DNA of 64,000 bases from Elusimicrobiota bacterium (lineage in GTDB: Bacteria > Elusimicrobiota > Elusimicrobia > F11): contig JAJVIP010000020.1 in assembly GCA_022072025.1 (NCBI GenBank), positions 1 through 64,000 on the forward strand. Reading direction: 5' to 3'. Shown one piece after another: positions 24,558 to 32,699 of this stretch. The notes beneath the pieces were generated by a model. It saw nothing but the letters and a program-made list of their open reading frames with translations, did no database searches and had not been told where the DNA came from. A program made the translations under genes and the position numbers. Each line of letters starts with the position of its first letter. Position 1 is the first letter of the stretch.

Positions 24558-25709
24558 CACCAATTTGACCTTCGTGGGGGCGGTTCCTTCCACTGAGAGT
24601 TGAGGGGGGGTCGCAAGATTTGATTTTTGAATGGGTTTAATAATAAAGCCCTCTTCTTGATTGACCATGTTTAAAACCAACCGAATTCTTTTTTTGGACA
24701 TAAAAAAGAAATGGCGACGAGGGCCGGACAGTGTCACTTCGATTTCTGGGGGAATTATTTCAGACACCTCCAGATCGTTTGGTAAATTCGTGTATTCAAC
24801 GGGCACGCGATAAGCTTGATAGGTTAACCGGCCTTCATGCACATAAAAAAACCACAGGCCTATTGTTAAGAGAATGGCGACAACCTTTTCTTTTAGATTT
24901 TTTATGAGAAAATCCCACATCTTTTTTTCAGATCGAGCGGGGCTGGATTCGTCATAGAAACGTTCGAGAACGAGGTTTAACCGTTCGTGGTCATCAATGA
25001 CTTCTATTTCTCCTTTGTGAGCGATGGAGACTGTTCCCCTCTCCTCTGAAACAACAATACACAGCGCATCGGTCAGTTCAGCCAAGCCCAACGCGGCCGC
25101 GTGGCGAGTTCCTCTCGCCGGGATTTTGTCGAGATCTTTTGAGAGAGGCAAATGGCAACCAAAATGAAGAATTCTGTTCCCCTCGATGATCATGGCTCCG
25201 TCATGACCCATGGAATGAGGATCGAAAAGACTTTTTAATACCGGCTCACTGAGTTCCCCATTTAAATCCCAGCCTCCATTGATATGTCGAACGATGGGGT
25301 CTTGTCCACGAAGAACAATCAATGCGCCGATTTTCGCGTCCGCCAGGTCTTTGATGGCGCGGACCAGGATCTGAACTTCTTGACGAGAGAGATTTAAAAC
25401 TTGTTGTCGGGTTCGGCCGCGGTTGAGGCTCCAGAGGGCCACCCGTTCAAACATGTGTTTAATTTCTTCTTGGAAAATAACGATGATGGCGATGAGGATG
25501 ACTGTGAAGAAGCCTTGGAAAACAGTGGCCAATAATTGCATGTTAAATTCCCGAGCGGCATTGTAAACAACGCCTACGATAAAGAGACCGATCAACACAA
25601 AAACGGCTTTGGAACGTCTGAACCAAACGATCAACGAATAAACCAATACCGACATCACGACAATGTCGATCAGACCTGAAAGGCCTATGGATTTGATGAA
25701 GTGTTCCAT
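24531..25709 (-). CDS. cdaA: Diadenylate cyclase CdaA fused to a YbbR-like domain
   Basis: CdaA makes cyclic-di-AMP from two ATP at the membrane. The N terminus holds three membrane helices (about residues 10-80). The DAC domain follows with the catalytic DGA (170-172 in GHDGAMII) and RGTRH (199-203). Unlike ordinary CdaA (about 270-280 residues), this 392-residue protein continues with a fourth membrane helix (276-290) and one YbbR/CdaR-like beta domain (about 295-392). It therefore carries its own regulator-type extracytoplasmic domain. AAGGAGGC precedes the ATG. No separate glmM or cdaR is adjacent. Confidence 0.9.
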   Translation of the reverse strand: MEHFIKSIGLSGLIDIVVMSVLVYSLIVWFRRSKAVFVLIGLFIVGVVYNAAREFNMQLLATVFQGFFTVILIAIIVIFQEEIKHMFERVALWSLNRGRTRQQVLNLSRQEVQILVRAIKDLADAKIGALIVLRGQDPIVRHINGGWDLNGELSEPVLKSLFDPHSMGHDGAMIIEGNRILHFGCHLPLSKDLDKIPARGTRHAAALGLAELTDALCIVVSEERGTVSIAHKGEIEVIDDHERLNLVLERFYDESSPARSEKKMWDFLIKNLKEKVVAILLTIGLWFFYVHEGRLTYQAYRVPVEYTNLPNDLEVSEIIPPEIEVTLSGPRRHFFFMSKKRIRLVLNMVNQEEGFIIKPIQKSNLATPPQLSVEGTAPTKVKLVLRTKVSKN

Positions 25710-25800
25710 GCCTCCTTTCTAATACCTCCTGCGCCTCAAATCAAGCGTTTTCAATTTGATATACCGGACTCCAATTTCTTAAAAATGCATTGGGAGCTGA

Positions 25801-26002
25801 TATATATGGTGAATTCGCAATATCTTGTTAATTTGCAAAGAAAACAGGTGATCATCGTCGCCCCGGCATGTCGTTTGGCCGGGGCCCAGGTGTTGTATCT
25901 TCAGAATTTATTCCATTACGGTTTAAAAAAACAAAACCTGGGCCCCGGCCAAGAAGCGTGCCGGGGCGACGTTCAATTTGGTTGCGGAGAATCCACGTTA
26001 TG
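25801..26002 (+). repeat. Dispersed palindromic repeat, family A-related copy 2
   Basis: A 36-base inverted repeat (25856-25891 with 25936-25971, 31 of 36 positions paired) has outer arms CGTCGCCCCGGCA and inner arms TTGGCCGGGGCCCAGGT. The same two arm sequences occur nested in the 270-bp repeats at 15.7 and 56.7 kb. Its left end (TATATGGTGAATTCGCAAT) resembles the left ends of the 34- and 40-kb repeats. Its right end (GTTGCGGAGAATCCACGTTATG) holds the purE start. The 290 bases between cdaA and purE contain nothing else. Confidence 0.75.
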
Positions 26003-26485
26003 AAGAAAGCGCTGGTGGCAGTCATTATGGGAAGTACCTCTGATTGGGAAACGATGCAAAATACCTCTGAAGTTCTTAAAAAATTTGGAATTCCCCATGA
26101 AAAACAAGTGGTATCAGCCCATCGAACGCCGCATTGGCTGGCCGATTACGTATCGAAAGCGGAAGCTCGGGGAATTGAAGTGATTATTGCTGGCGCGGGT
26201 GGCGCGGCTCATTTGCCTGGGATGTCGGCGGCCTACACCTGCTTGCCGGTCTTGGGCGTTCCTGTTGAAAGTCGAGCTCTTAAGGGAATGGATTCGCTTC
26301 TCTCCATTGTCCAAATGCCGGCGGGAATTCCTGTGGGAACATTGGCCATTGGTTCAGCAGGGGCTGCCAATGCCGGTTATTTGGCCGTCAATATTTTGGC
26401 GATCAACCGCCCCGATCTAAAGCTCAAACTAAAACGTTTTCGCCGAGAGCAGACGGAAAAAGTTTTAAAAGCGAAACTCCCTTGA
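26000..26485 (+). CDS. purE: N5-carboxyaminoimidazole ribonucleotide mutase (PurE class I)
   Basis: PurE moves the carboxyl group of N5-CAIR to give CAIR in purine synthesis. The 161 residues show [10 protein letters not shown] at the N terminus, [22 protein letters not shown] and the [11 protein letters not shown] block typical of class I enzymes that work with PurK. The start ATG and a GGAG ten bases upstream lie in the right end of the palindromic repeat. The frame continues upstream to 25868 through the repeat, but that part is not PurE-like. The stop overlaps the purK TTG start. Confidence 0.95.
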   Translation: MKKALVAVIMGSTSDWETMQNTSEVLKKFGIPHEKQVVSAHRTPHWLADYVSKAEARGIEVIIAGAGGAAHLPGMSAAYTCLPVLGVPVESRALKGMDSLLSIVQMPAGIPVGTLAIGSAGAANAGYLAVNILAINRPDLKLKLKRFRREQTEKVLKAKLP

Positions 26486-27627
26486 CCCAGTCGCCCTCTT
26501 CTCGCCCTCTTCTTCCTGGGTCGACCATTGGGGTGTTGGGGAGTGGACAACTGGGGCGCATGTTCGCCATCGCCGCTCGTCAGATGGGATATCGAGTGCA
26601 CACCTTTTCTCCAGACACCGACACTCCTGCCGGTCAAGTATCGGATAAAGAATGGAAGGCATCGTACGACAACCACAAACTTCTTACCCAATTTTCAAAA
26701 AGTGTGGACGTGGTTACCTTTGAATTTGAAAATATTCCGGTGTCATCTGTTCAGGTGGTCGCTCAACATACACGGGTTCACCCAAAGGCGCAGGTTCTTT
26801 ATATCAGTCAAAATCGATGGCGGGAAAAAAACTATTTGGCGAGCCACGGGTTTCCAGTCGCCCCCTTTCAGAAAGTCGGGAGTCTTGGAGAACTCACGAA
26901 CGCCATAAAAAAGATCGGATTCCCTTGTGTTCTTAAAACGGCGGGGTTCGGTTATGATGGAAAAGGCCAGCGTAAAGTGGGGACTTGGGCAGAAGCCGAA
27001 ACTGCTTTCAAAAGTTTTAATGGAGCCGAAGCTATTTTGGAAGGCTTTGTTTCATTTGAAAAGGAACTGTCGATCATCGCGGTTCGGGGTTCAGATGGAG
27101 CAGTTGATGATTTTGGCGTGATGGAAAACATTCATCGACAGCACATCTTAGATATGACGCTTTCCCCGGCGCGTGTTTCTCCATCAGTTGAAAAACGAGC
27201 CTGCCGCATGGCTCAGAAAATTTTGAAATCGCTCGATGTGGTGGGTGTGATGTGTGTGGAAATGTTTCTGGAAAAATCCGGGAAACTCATTGTGAACGAA
27301 TTGGCTCCCCGGCCTCACAATTCGGGGCATCTCACCATTAACGCTTTTCAGACCAGTCAATTTGAGCAGCAACTGCGGGCCGTATGCGGTTTGCCTTTGG
27401 GCTCCACTGAGCGTTTGGCCCCAGCCGTTATGGTCAACTTGTTGGGAAATGAATGGTTAAAGAGAGAACCCCATTGGGAGAGAGCCTTGCGTGTACCTGG
27501 GGTGCATTTGCACCTTTATGGAAAAGATCAGGCTCGAGCTGGACGAAAAATGGGGCACATCACGGCCACCGGGCATTCTCTTCAAATGGCTCAAAGAGCC
27601 GCCTTGGCCGCTCGCCGCGCTCTTTAA
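26482..27627 (+). CDS. purK: N5-carboxyaminoimidazole ribonucleotide synthase
   Basis: PurK uses ATP and bicarbonate to carboxylate AIR, feeding PurE. It is an ATP-grasp enzyme of 381 residues: the N-terminal [22 protein letters not shown], the ATP-grasp core with [28 protein letters not shown], and the C-terminal [12 protein letters not shown]. The start is TTG 26482, overlapping the purE stop as TTGA; no ATG lies before the conserved N terminus, so the rare start and coupling to purE are well supported. Convergent with htpX. Confidence 0.95.
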   Translation: MTQSPSSRPLLPGSTIGVLGSGQLGRMFAIAARQMGYRVHTFSPDTDTPAGQVSDKEWKASYDNHKLLTQFSKSVDVVTFEFENIPVSSVQVVAQHTRVHPKAQVLYISQNRWREKNYLASHGFPVAPFQKVGSLGELTNAIKKIGFPCVLKTAGFGYDGKGQRKVGTWAEAETAFKSFNGAEAILEGFVSFEKELSIIAVRGSDGAVDDFGVMENIHRQHILDMTLSPARVSPSVEKRACRMAQKILKSLDVVGVMCVEMFLEKSGKLIVNELAPRPHNSGHLTINAFQTSQFEQQLRAVCGLPLGSTERLAPAVMVNLLGNEWLKREPHWERALRVPGVHLHLYGKDQARAGRKMGHITATGHSLQMAQRAALAARRAL

Positions 27628-27635
27628 AAACCGGG

Positions 27636-28502
27636 TTAATCCCTCGGTGTTGGACCTCGGTAGGCCAATTCTTCCAATCGTCTCACGCGTTCCGCTGTGG
27701 CGGGGTGTGTGCTAAACAAATGGGCCATTCCATGCCCGCTAAATGGGTTGATGATAAACATGTGGGCGGTGGCGGGGGTCGCAGTCGTCATGGGAATTTG
27801 TTTTTTCCATGCCTCAATTTTCTTCAGTGCGCTCGCCAAGGCAAGCGGGTTCCCTGAGAAGCCGGCGCCCGATTCATCCGCAAGAAATTCACGTGAACGA
27901 GAGATGGCCATTTGGATCAACAGGGCCGCCATGGGAGCAATGATGATTCCCAAGAGAGCAATAAGAGGATGTCCTCCGCGATCATCACGAGACCGTCCGC
28001 CCCCAAGCATCATGCCCCACATGGCCATATTGGTGAGGTGACTGAGCGCGCCTGCAATGGTGGCAGCCAAAGTTGAAATAAGAGTGTCTCTGTTTTTGAC
28101 ATGGGCCAATTCGTGGGCCAATACCCCTTCCAATTCATCTCGGTTTAGCATGGATAGAAGTCCCACAGTGGCAGCGACAGCGGCATTCTCAGGGTTTCTT
28201 CCCGTTGCGAAAGCATTGGGGGATTCTTGAGGAATCACATAGACCTTGGGCATGGGCATATTCACTTTGGCCGCCAAGTTCCGCACCACCGAATAAAGTT
28301 CGGGCGCGCTTGATTCATCAGCGGGCTGGGCGTTGTACATGCGAAGCACAATTTTGTCTGAAAACCAATAGGCGCCAAAATTCATGAGGGCCGCGAAGAC
28401 AAGCGCGAACACCATCCCTTGTTGGCCCCCCAACAGTTGTCCCACCCACATAAAAAGTGCGGTGAGGGCTGCCAATAGCATCAAAGTTTTAATACGGTTC
28501 AT
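27636..28502 (-). CDS. htpX: Membrane zinc metalloprotease HtpX
   Basis: HtpX degrades misfolded inner-membrane proteins. The 288 residues start with two membrane helices, followed by the zinc motif HELAH in VLAHELAHVKNRD, two further hydrophobic segments, and the third zinc-ligand region SREFLADESGA. The length and order match the family, and GGAGACCTGAACC precedes the ATG. It is encoded alone, convergent with purK and codirectional with the TerC gene. Confidence 0.95.
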   Translation of the reverse strand: MNRIKTLMLLAALTALFMWVGQLLGGQQGMVFALVFAALMNFGAYWFSDKIVLRMYNAQPADESSAPELYSVVRNLAAKVNMPMPKVYVIPQESPNAFATGRNPENAAVAATVGLLSMLNRDELEGVLAHELAHVKNRDTLISTLAATIAGALSHLTNMAMWGMMLGGGRSRDDRGGHPLIALLGIIIAPMAALLIQMAISRSREFLADESGAGFSGNPLALASALKKIEAWKKQIPMTTATPATAHMFIINPFSGHGMAHLFSTHPATAERVRRLEELAYRGPTPRD

Positions 28503-28575
28503 GGTTCAGGTCTCCTTCCATATATTCTGTGACGATAATACAAACGAAAAATTCGCTTTTGGGTTCCCAATTCGT

Positions 28576-29508
28576 TCAATACTTGGCGGGGTTGTGCGAA
28601 GCCTTTTTGGGGAAGGCCAATGAGGCAAGAATAGAAAGAAGCAAAACGCCCATGACCACACCCAGCGAGGTTCCAATTGAAAACTTGTGGTAGTGGGTGA
28701 TGATCATCTTCACGCCGACAAACGCCAAAATGATGGAGAGGCCTATTTTTAAATAACGGAACATTTTCATCACTCCTGCCAAAGCGAAATAAAGCGCTCT
28801 CAAACCCAAGATGGCGAACACATTGGAGGAGAAAACAATAAAAGAATCGGTGGAAATGGACAGGATGGCTGGGATCGAGTCGACGGCGAAAACCACATCG
28901 GTGGTCTCCACAATTAACAACACGATAAAAAGCGGTGTGACCATCCATTTGCCGTGATGTTTTACGAAGAAGCTCCCTTTGTCATGATAATCGGCCATGG
29001 GGAGAAATTTTTTGGCCACTTTAAGAACAAGCGTTTTACTTGGATCCATTTCGCTGTCCCCGGCGAAGGCCATCTTGAACCCCGTGTACACCAAAAAGAA
29101 ACCAAAGATATAGGTCATCCATTCAAATTTGTGGATGAGAGTCACACCTGCCAAGATAAAAACCGCTCTCATCACCAAAGCTCCCACAATCCCCCAAAAA
29201 AGAATTTTGTGTTGATAGGTGGCCTCGACCTTGTAATAGGAGAAAATCACAATAAAAACGAATAGGTTGTCCACACTCAGCGATTTTTCGATTAAATATC
29301 CCGCCAAAAACTCCATGGCTTTCACTTTTCCTTCGTAGAAATAAAGTCCCACATTGAAAAGCAATGCCACCGCGATCCAAAACACAGAAAGCAACAGGGC
29401 TTCCTTAAACTTTATTTCATGAGCTTTTCGATGAAAAACAAACAGGTCGAGAGCCAAGAGGATCAGGATCAGGGCAATAAATCCCACCCACATCAACGGT
29501 CCATTCAT
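28576..29508 (-). CDS. TerC/Alx-family integral membrane protein
   Basis: The 310 residues contain about eight hydrophobic helices and the two family signatures EKSLSVDNLFVFI and ETTDVVFAVDSIPA, whose acidic residues are thought to handle metal ions. The Alx/MeeF-type members are associated with manganese export; whether this one does so is inference. The gene start overlaps the AI-2E gene stop by four bases (29505-29508), so the two are cotranscribed. No structured leader of the alx riboswitch type can lie upstream, because the AI-2E gene occupies that space. Confidence 0.88.
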   Translation of the reverse strand: MNGPLMWVGFIALILILLALDLFVFHRKAHEIKFKEALLLSVFWIAVALLFNVGLYFYEGKVKAMEFLAGYLIEKSLSVDNLFVFIVIFSYYKVEATYQHKILFWGIVGALVMRAVFILAGVTLIHKFEWMTYIFGFFLVYTGFKMAFAGDSEMDPSKTLVLKVAKKFLPMADYHDKGSFFVKHHGKWMVTPLFIVLLIVETTDVVFAVDSIPAILSISTDSFIVFSSNVFAILGLRALYFALAGVMKMFRYLKIGLSIILAFVGVKMIITHYHKFSIGTSLGVVMGVLLLSILASLAFPKKASHNPAKY

Positions 29509-30572
29509 GTTCCGTAAGTCTCCTTATAAATGCGTATAAATGTGAGAACGCAGGCCACCAACATCGGACCCAAAAGTAGTCCCACGAGCCCGTAATACTT
29601 GATTCCACCCAATATGCTGAAAAATACGAGCACAAAGGGCATTCTCGCTCTGGAGCCGATGAGCAAGGGTTTAAGAAGATTGTCCAACCAGCCGACAAGA
29701 ACGGCGCCCCAAATCAAAAGAAAAATTCCTTTCGCCGTGCTCTCGAGCATCATAAAAAGAGCAACCGGAATACAAATAATAAAGGAAGCTCCCAGAAGGG
29801 AAACGGCTCCCACCCCCAAGCCCAAAAGGACTGCCATGCGCACGCCCGCGATAAGAAAACCAATCATCGCGACCGCCCCTTGAGCTGCCGCTGTGAGAAA
29901 AACGCCAATGGTCACAGCCCAGAAGGTCTCATAGGCGCTTTTGGCCACCGCTTGTTTGTGGCTTGATTCCATGGGGATCAGGTTCATCACCCACCTTAAG
30001 ATTTTTTCACCATCACGGAAGAGGAAAAATAACGTCAGAATCAAAATCAATAATTTAAAAAAGGTAATGATGGCGTTTCTCGCAATCAATGTTCCCACCG
30101 CGGAGATATGAGCGGTTAATTCTCTTGCATTCTCAAGGATAAGGTCTTTCAGGTCAACATTTATGCCAGACAAGAAATTGGTCACTCGCTCAACAGTGGG
30201 GTAGAGAAAACCGGGAATATTATCTTGGTAAATGGCCAAATTCCCCTCGTTGATTTGGGCCAACACCCCTTGAATCACAGGGATCAAGTTAGTGGATTCG
30301 TGAATGACCAACCAGATGAAAAATATAAGCGGGATAATGCCCGCAAGGACCACCGTCACAGTCATGATGAAGGCGGCCAGGCCGGGTTTGCGAACCGCGC
30401 GGCGAACGCGCTGATAGGCCGGATAAAACATCATGGCCAACACGCTTGCTAAAAGCACAGAAGGTATGAAGGGTTTCGCCAATTGGAAAGCTTGGGTGAG
30501 CAAAAAAGCGAAGGTCCCGAAGAAAAATATTCGAATCAAGAGCTCTCGATCAAAAGTGAATCTCGATGACAT
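29505..30572 (-). CDS. AI-2E/PerM-family transporter
   Basis: The 355 residues have the AI-2E family layout: an N-terminal pair of helices, an amphipathic region with NEGNLAIYQDNIPG, and a C-terminal helix set containing LGASFIICIPVALFMM and the conserved PLLIGSRARMPF and GLVGLLLGPM motifs. Substrates of the family range from autoinducer-2 to sodium/proton exchange, so none is assigned. TACAAT ends seven bases before the ATG with no Shine-Dalgarno, suggesting a leaderless mRNA. It is divergent from the CDF gene, 39 bases away. Confidence 0.88.
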   Translation of the reverse strand: MSSRFTFDRELLIRIFFFGTFAFLLTQAFQLAKPFIPSVLLASVLAMMFYPAYQRVRRAVRKPGLAAFIMTVTVVLAGIIPLIFFIWLVIHESTNLIPVIQGVLAQINEGNLAIYQDNIPGFLYPTVERVTNFLSGINVDLKDLILENARELTAHISAVGTLIARNAIITFFKLLILILTLFFLFRDGEKILRWVMNLIPMESSHKQAVAKSAYETFWAVTIGVFLTAAAQGAVAMIGFLIAGVRMAVLLGLGVGAVSLLGASFIICIPVALFMMLESTAKGIFLLIWGAVLVGWLDNLLKPLLIGSRARMPFVLVFFSILGGIKYYGLVGLLLGPMLVACVLTFIRIYKETYGT

Positions 30573-30579
30573 GGGTCGG

Positions 30580-30585
30580 ATTGTA
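30580..30585 (-). promoter_or_regulatory. Putative -10 of the AI-2E transporter gene (leaderless)
   Basis: On the minus strand TACAAT ends seven bases before the ATG. It lies back to back with the CDF promoter at 30600-30605. Confidence 0.5.
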
Positions 30586-30599
30586 GTTTTTTTGGGTGT

Positions 30600-30605
30600 T
30601 ATAAT
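30600..30605 (+). promoter_or_regulatory. Putative extended -10 of the CDF gene (leaderless)
   Basis: TGT-TATAAT, a perfect extended -10 element, ends six bases before ATG 30612. There is no room for a Shine-Dalgarno, so the transcript should start at the AUG. Confidence 0.6.
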
Positions 30606-30611
30606 CCCGTA

Positions 30612-31484
30612 ATGGATAATCGCTTGAGCTCTCCCACCAAAGAAAACCTGTTGGTTCGTTCTTTGTTGATATCGGTGGGCCTTATCGCTTTTAAGTTGGC
30701 GGTCTTTGTGGGGACCAATTCTATTGCGATTTTAACCAGCGCCGTTGATTCAGGGATGGATTTGCTGGTGTCAGCCGCCAATTACATTCTTATGAAGTCC
30801 TCCACCAAGCCGGCGGATCATAATCATCCTTATGGACATGGGAAAATCGAAAGTTTGGCTGGTTTGGCCCAAAGCCTCATTATTGGTGGAGTGGTGGTGG
30901 CCATTGCGGCTATGGCCGTTCGGAGATTCATGCTTCCGGAACCCATTCAGCAACCTTTGGTGGGAATAGGCGTGTCGGCGGTGGCACTGGTATTGACCCT
31001 GTGGCACACCCGGAATCTCCGCTCCGCTATGTTGTCCACCCATTCACAGGTGATGGCGACCGAATATCTCCACTACGCGTCGGATACCTTCATGTATCTG
31101 GGGGTCTTGATGTCTTTTGTTCTCTTCAAAATCACCGGGCAGACGTTTTGGGATCCGCTCCTGTCTTTGTTGATGGTTGTCTATTTGCTTAAAACCATCC
31201 TTGATATTTTTCGAGAAACTTTGACCGAACTTTTGGATGTCCAATTACCGGATTCCTTATTAAAGGAAATCGATGCCCTTATCCTTACCTTTGATTCCCG
31301 CATAGAGAGTTATCACGATCTTCGCACCCGCAAGGTGGGCCCCACCAAATTCATTGAATTTCATGTGGTGTTAAGGAATGTTGAGACGTTTCGTGATGCC
31401 CATCATTTAACAGTGGGCCTCATGGAAACATTTCAAAAAAGATTTCCTGGCGCCGTGGTCACTGTTCACGCCGACCCTGCTTAG
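30612..31484 (+). CDS. Cation diffusion facilitator family metal efflux transporter
   Basis: The 290-residue protein has six membrane helices and a C-terminal cytoplasmic domain. The metal site is formed by SAVDSGMD (DxxxD in helix 2) and HYASD (HxxxD in helix 5), the FieF-like arrangement, plus the DHNHPYGHGK segment after helix 2. It should exchange Zn, Fe or related divalent metals for protons; the metal cannot be decided. The start is fixed by the TATAAT six bases upstream. Confidence 0.92.
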   Translation: MDNRLSSPTKENLLVRSLLISVGLIAFKLAVFVGTNSIAILTSAVDSGMDLLVSAANYILMKSSTKPADHNHPYGHGKIESLAGLAQSLIIGGVVVAIAAMAVRRFMLPEPIQQPLVGIGVSAVALVLTLWHTRNLRSAMLSTHSQVMATEYLHYASDTFMYLGVLMSFVLFKITGQTFWDPLLSLLMVVYLLKTILDIFRETLTELLDVQLPDSLLKEIDALILTFDSRIESYHDLRTRKVGPTKFIEFHVVLRNVETFRDAHHLTVGLMETFQKRFPGAVVTVHADPA

Positions 31485-31509
31485 TACTTGAAGGGCCCCT
31501 CTCGACAGC

Positions 31510-32649
31510 TTAAATGGTTTTCAGGTAAGCAGCTGGGGAGCAAATGCGAACCGTCTGTTTTTTGAATATTTTATTGTATGGGTTTGCCACTTCCGGTGAG
31601 AGGATAAAATTAGATCCCTTCGGATAATAGGAACGAAAAGTAAGCAGCGCTTTTGGGTCAAAATCATTTGGGGACCATTTGCATTCAATAGTATCCACCG
31701 ATTCTCTGCTTCTTGGGACAACAAAATCAATTTCTCTCCCATCGATATCTCGCCAGTAAAAGATGGGATTGTCGGGGATATGGGCTTGTAAAAATTCCAA
31801 AACCAAATGTTCCCATAGTATCCCCAGGTCACTTGGACGTAGAGGGTCCCACCCTCGGGTATAACTCACAAACCCTGTGTCAAACCCGTAAACTTTGGGT
31901 TGTTTGATAATTTCTTTTTGTCCTCCCCCATGATATGGGCGAACAAAAGTGGCCGCGTGTGTGATTTCCAACGCCCGGAAGTGACTTTCAACTGTGGGAC
32001 GGCTTATTCCAAGATTTCTTGACGTTGCGGCGATCTCAACAATGCCCCCGCTTTGCTTTAAAATGAATTCAAGCAGGGTATTGAATCGATTGATGTCTCT
32101 AAAAGAGAAAAGCCGTTGAATATCTCGCGCAAAAAATGAGTCCAACCATTCTCTGAACTTTGATGAATCTTTGTGCGAATCCAAGAGCATTTGCGGTAAG
32201 CCGCCTTGAAATAATCTCTTTTGAAGTGAAGCAATGTGGAAGTTGGGAAGTTCATCAATTAATACGGGAACCAAATGAACAGTTTGTTTGCGGCCTGTTA
32301 GTGTATCTTTGAATTTTTCGCTTGCCGCAAGAGTGGAAGATCCTGTCGCCAAAAGTTTTTTGTTAGGAAATTCATCCGTGCCAATTTTTAGTAGGCGACT
32401 GGGGTCTTTTAATTGATGAATTTCATCGAAAACGACGATGGGTTTTTCAATGTTTTTGAAGAACAAGAAAGGGTCTTTCACCATGTCTTCCACAGAAGGG
32501 TTGTCGCAATTAATGATCTCCGTTCGATCTTTTCCCAGCGATTGTGCAAGTGTGGTTTTCCCGGTTCTTCGCACCCCTGAAAGCCATACCAATGGAGCCT
32601 TCTTCCAGGCTGTTTGAATCCTCGATAACCAAAAGGTTCTTTCAATCAT
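31510..32649 (-). CDS. AAA_14/DUF4143 ATPase
   Basis: The 379 residues show an N-terminal P-loop ATPase (Walker A GVRRTGKTTL, Walker B IVVFDEIHQL, sensor LLATGSSTLA) and a C-terminal DUF4143 region with a restriction-endonuclease-like core (the IDGREIDFV and DTIECKW strands). Such proteins are common accessory-genome ATPases of unsettled role. The gene looks more AT-rich than its neighbours, which suggests transfer. A 29-base dyad lies nine bases before the start, and no Shine-Dalgarno is seen. Convergent with the CDF gene. Confidence 0.88.
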   Translation of the reverse strand: MIERTFWLSRIQTAWKKAPLVWLSGVRRTGKTTLAQSLGKDRTEIINCDNPSVEDMVKDPFLFFKNIEKPIVVFDEIHQLKDPSRLLKIGTDEFPNKKLLATGSSTLAASEKFKDTLTGRKQTVHLVPVLIDELPNFHIASLQKRLFQGGLPQMLLDSHKDSSKFREWLDSFFARDIQRLFSFRDINRFNTLLEFILKQSGGIVEIAATSRNLGISRPTVESHFRALEITHAATFVRPYHGGGQKEIIKQPKVYGFDTGFVSYTRGWDPLRPSDLGILWEHLVLEFLQAHIPDNPIFYWRDIDGREIDFVVPRSRESVDTIECKWSPNDFDPKALLTFRSYYPKGSNFILSPEVANPYNKIFKKQTVRICSPAAYLKTI

Positions 32650-32657
32650 AAAACCAA

Positions 32658-32686
32658 CTTTACATTTAATCAGATTAAACGTAAAG
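32658..32686. promoter_or_regulatory. 29-bp palindrome before the DUF4143 ATPase gene
   Basis: CTTTACATTTAAT (32658-32670) and ATTAAACGTAAAG (32674-32686) form an inverted repeat with one mismatch around CAG. The arm nearest the gene ends nine bases before the ATG and overlaps a weak -10-like TAAAGT on the minus strand. It looks like an operator for a dimeric regulator, or an mRNA hairpin at the start site. Confidence 0.55.
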
Positions 32687-32699
32687 CATAAGTTATCCG

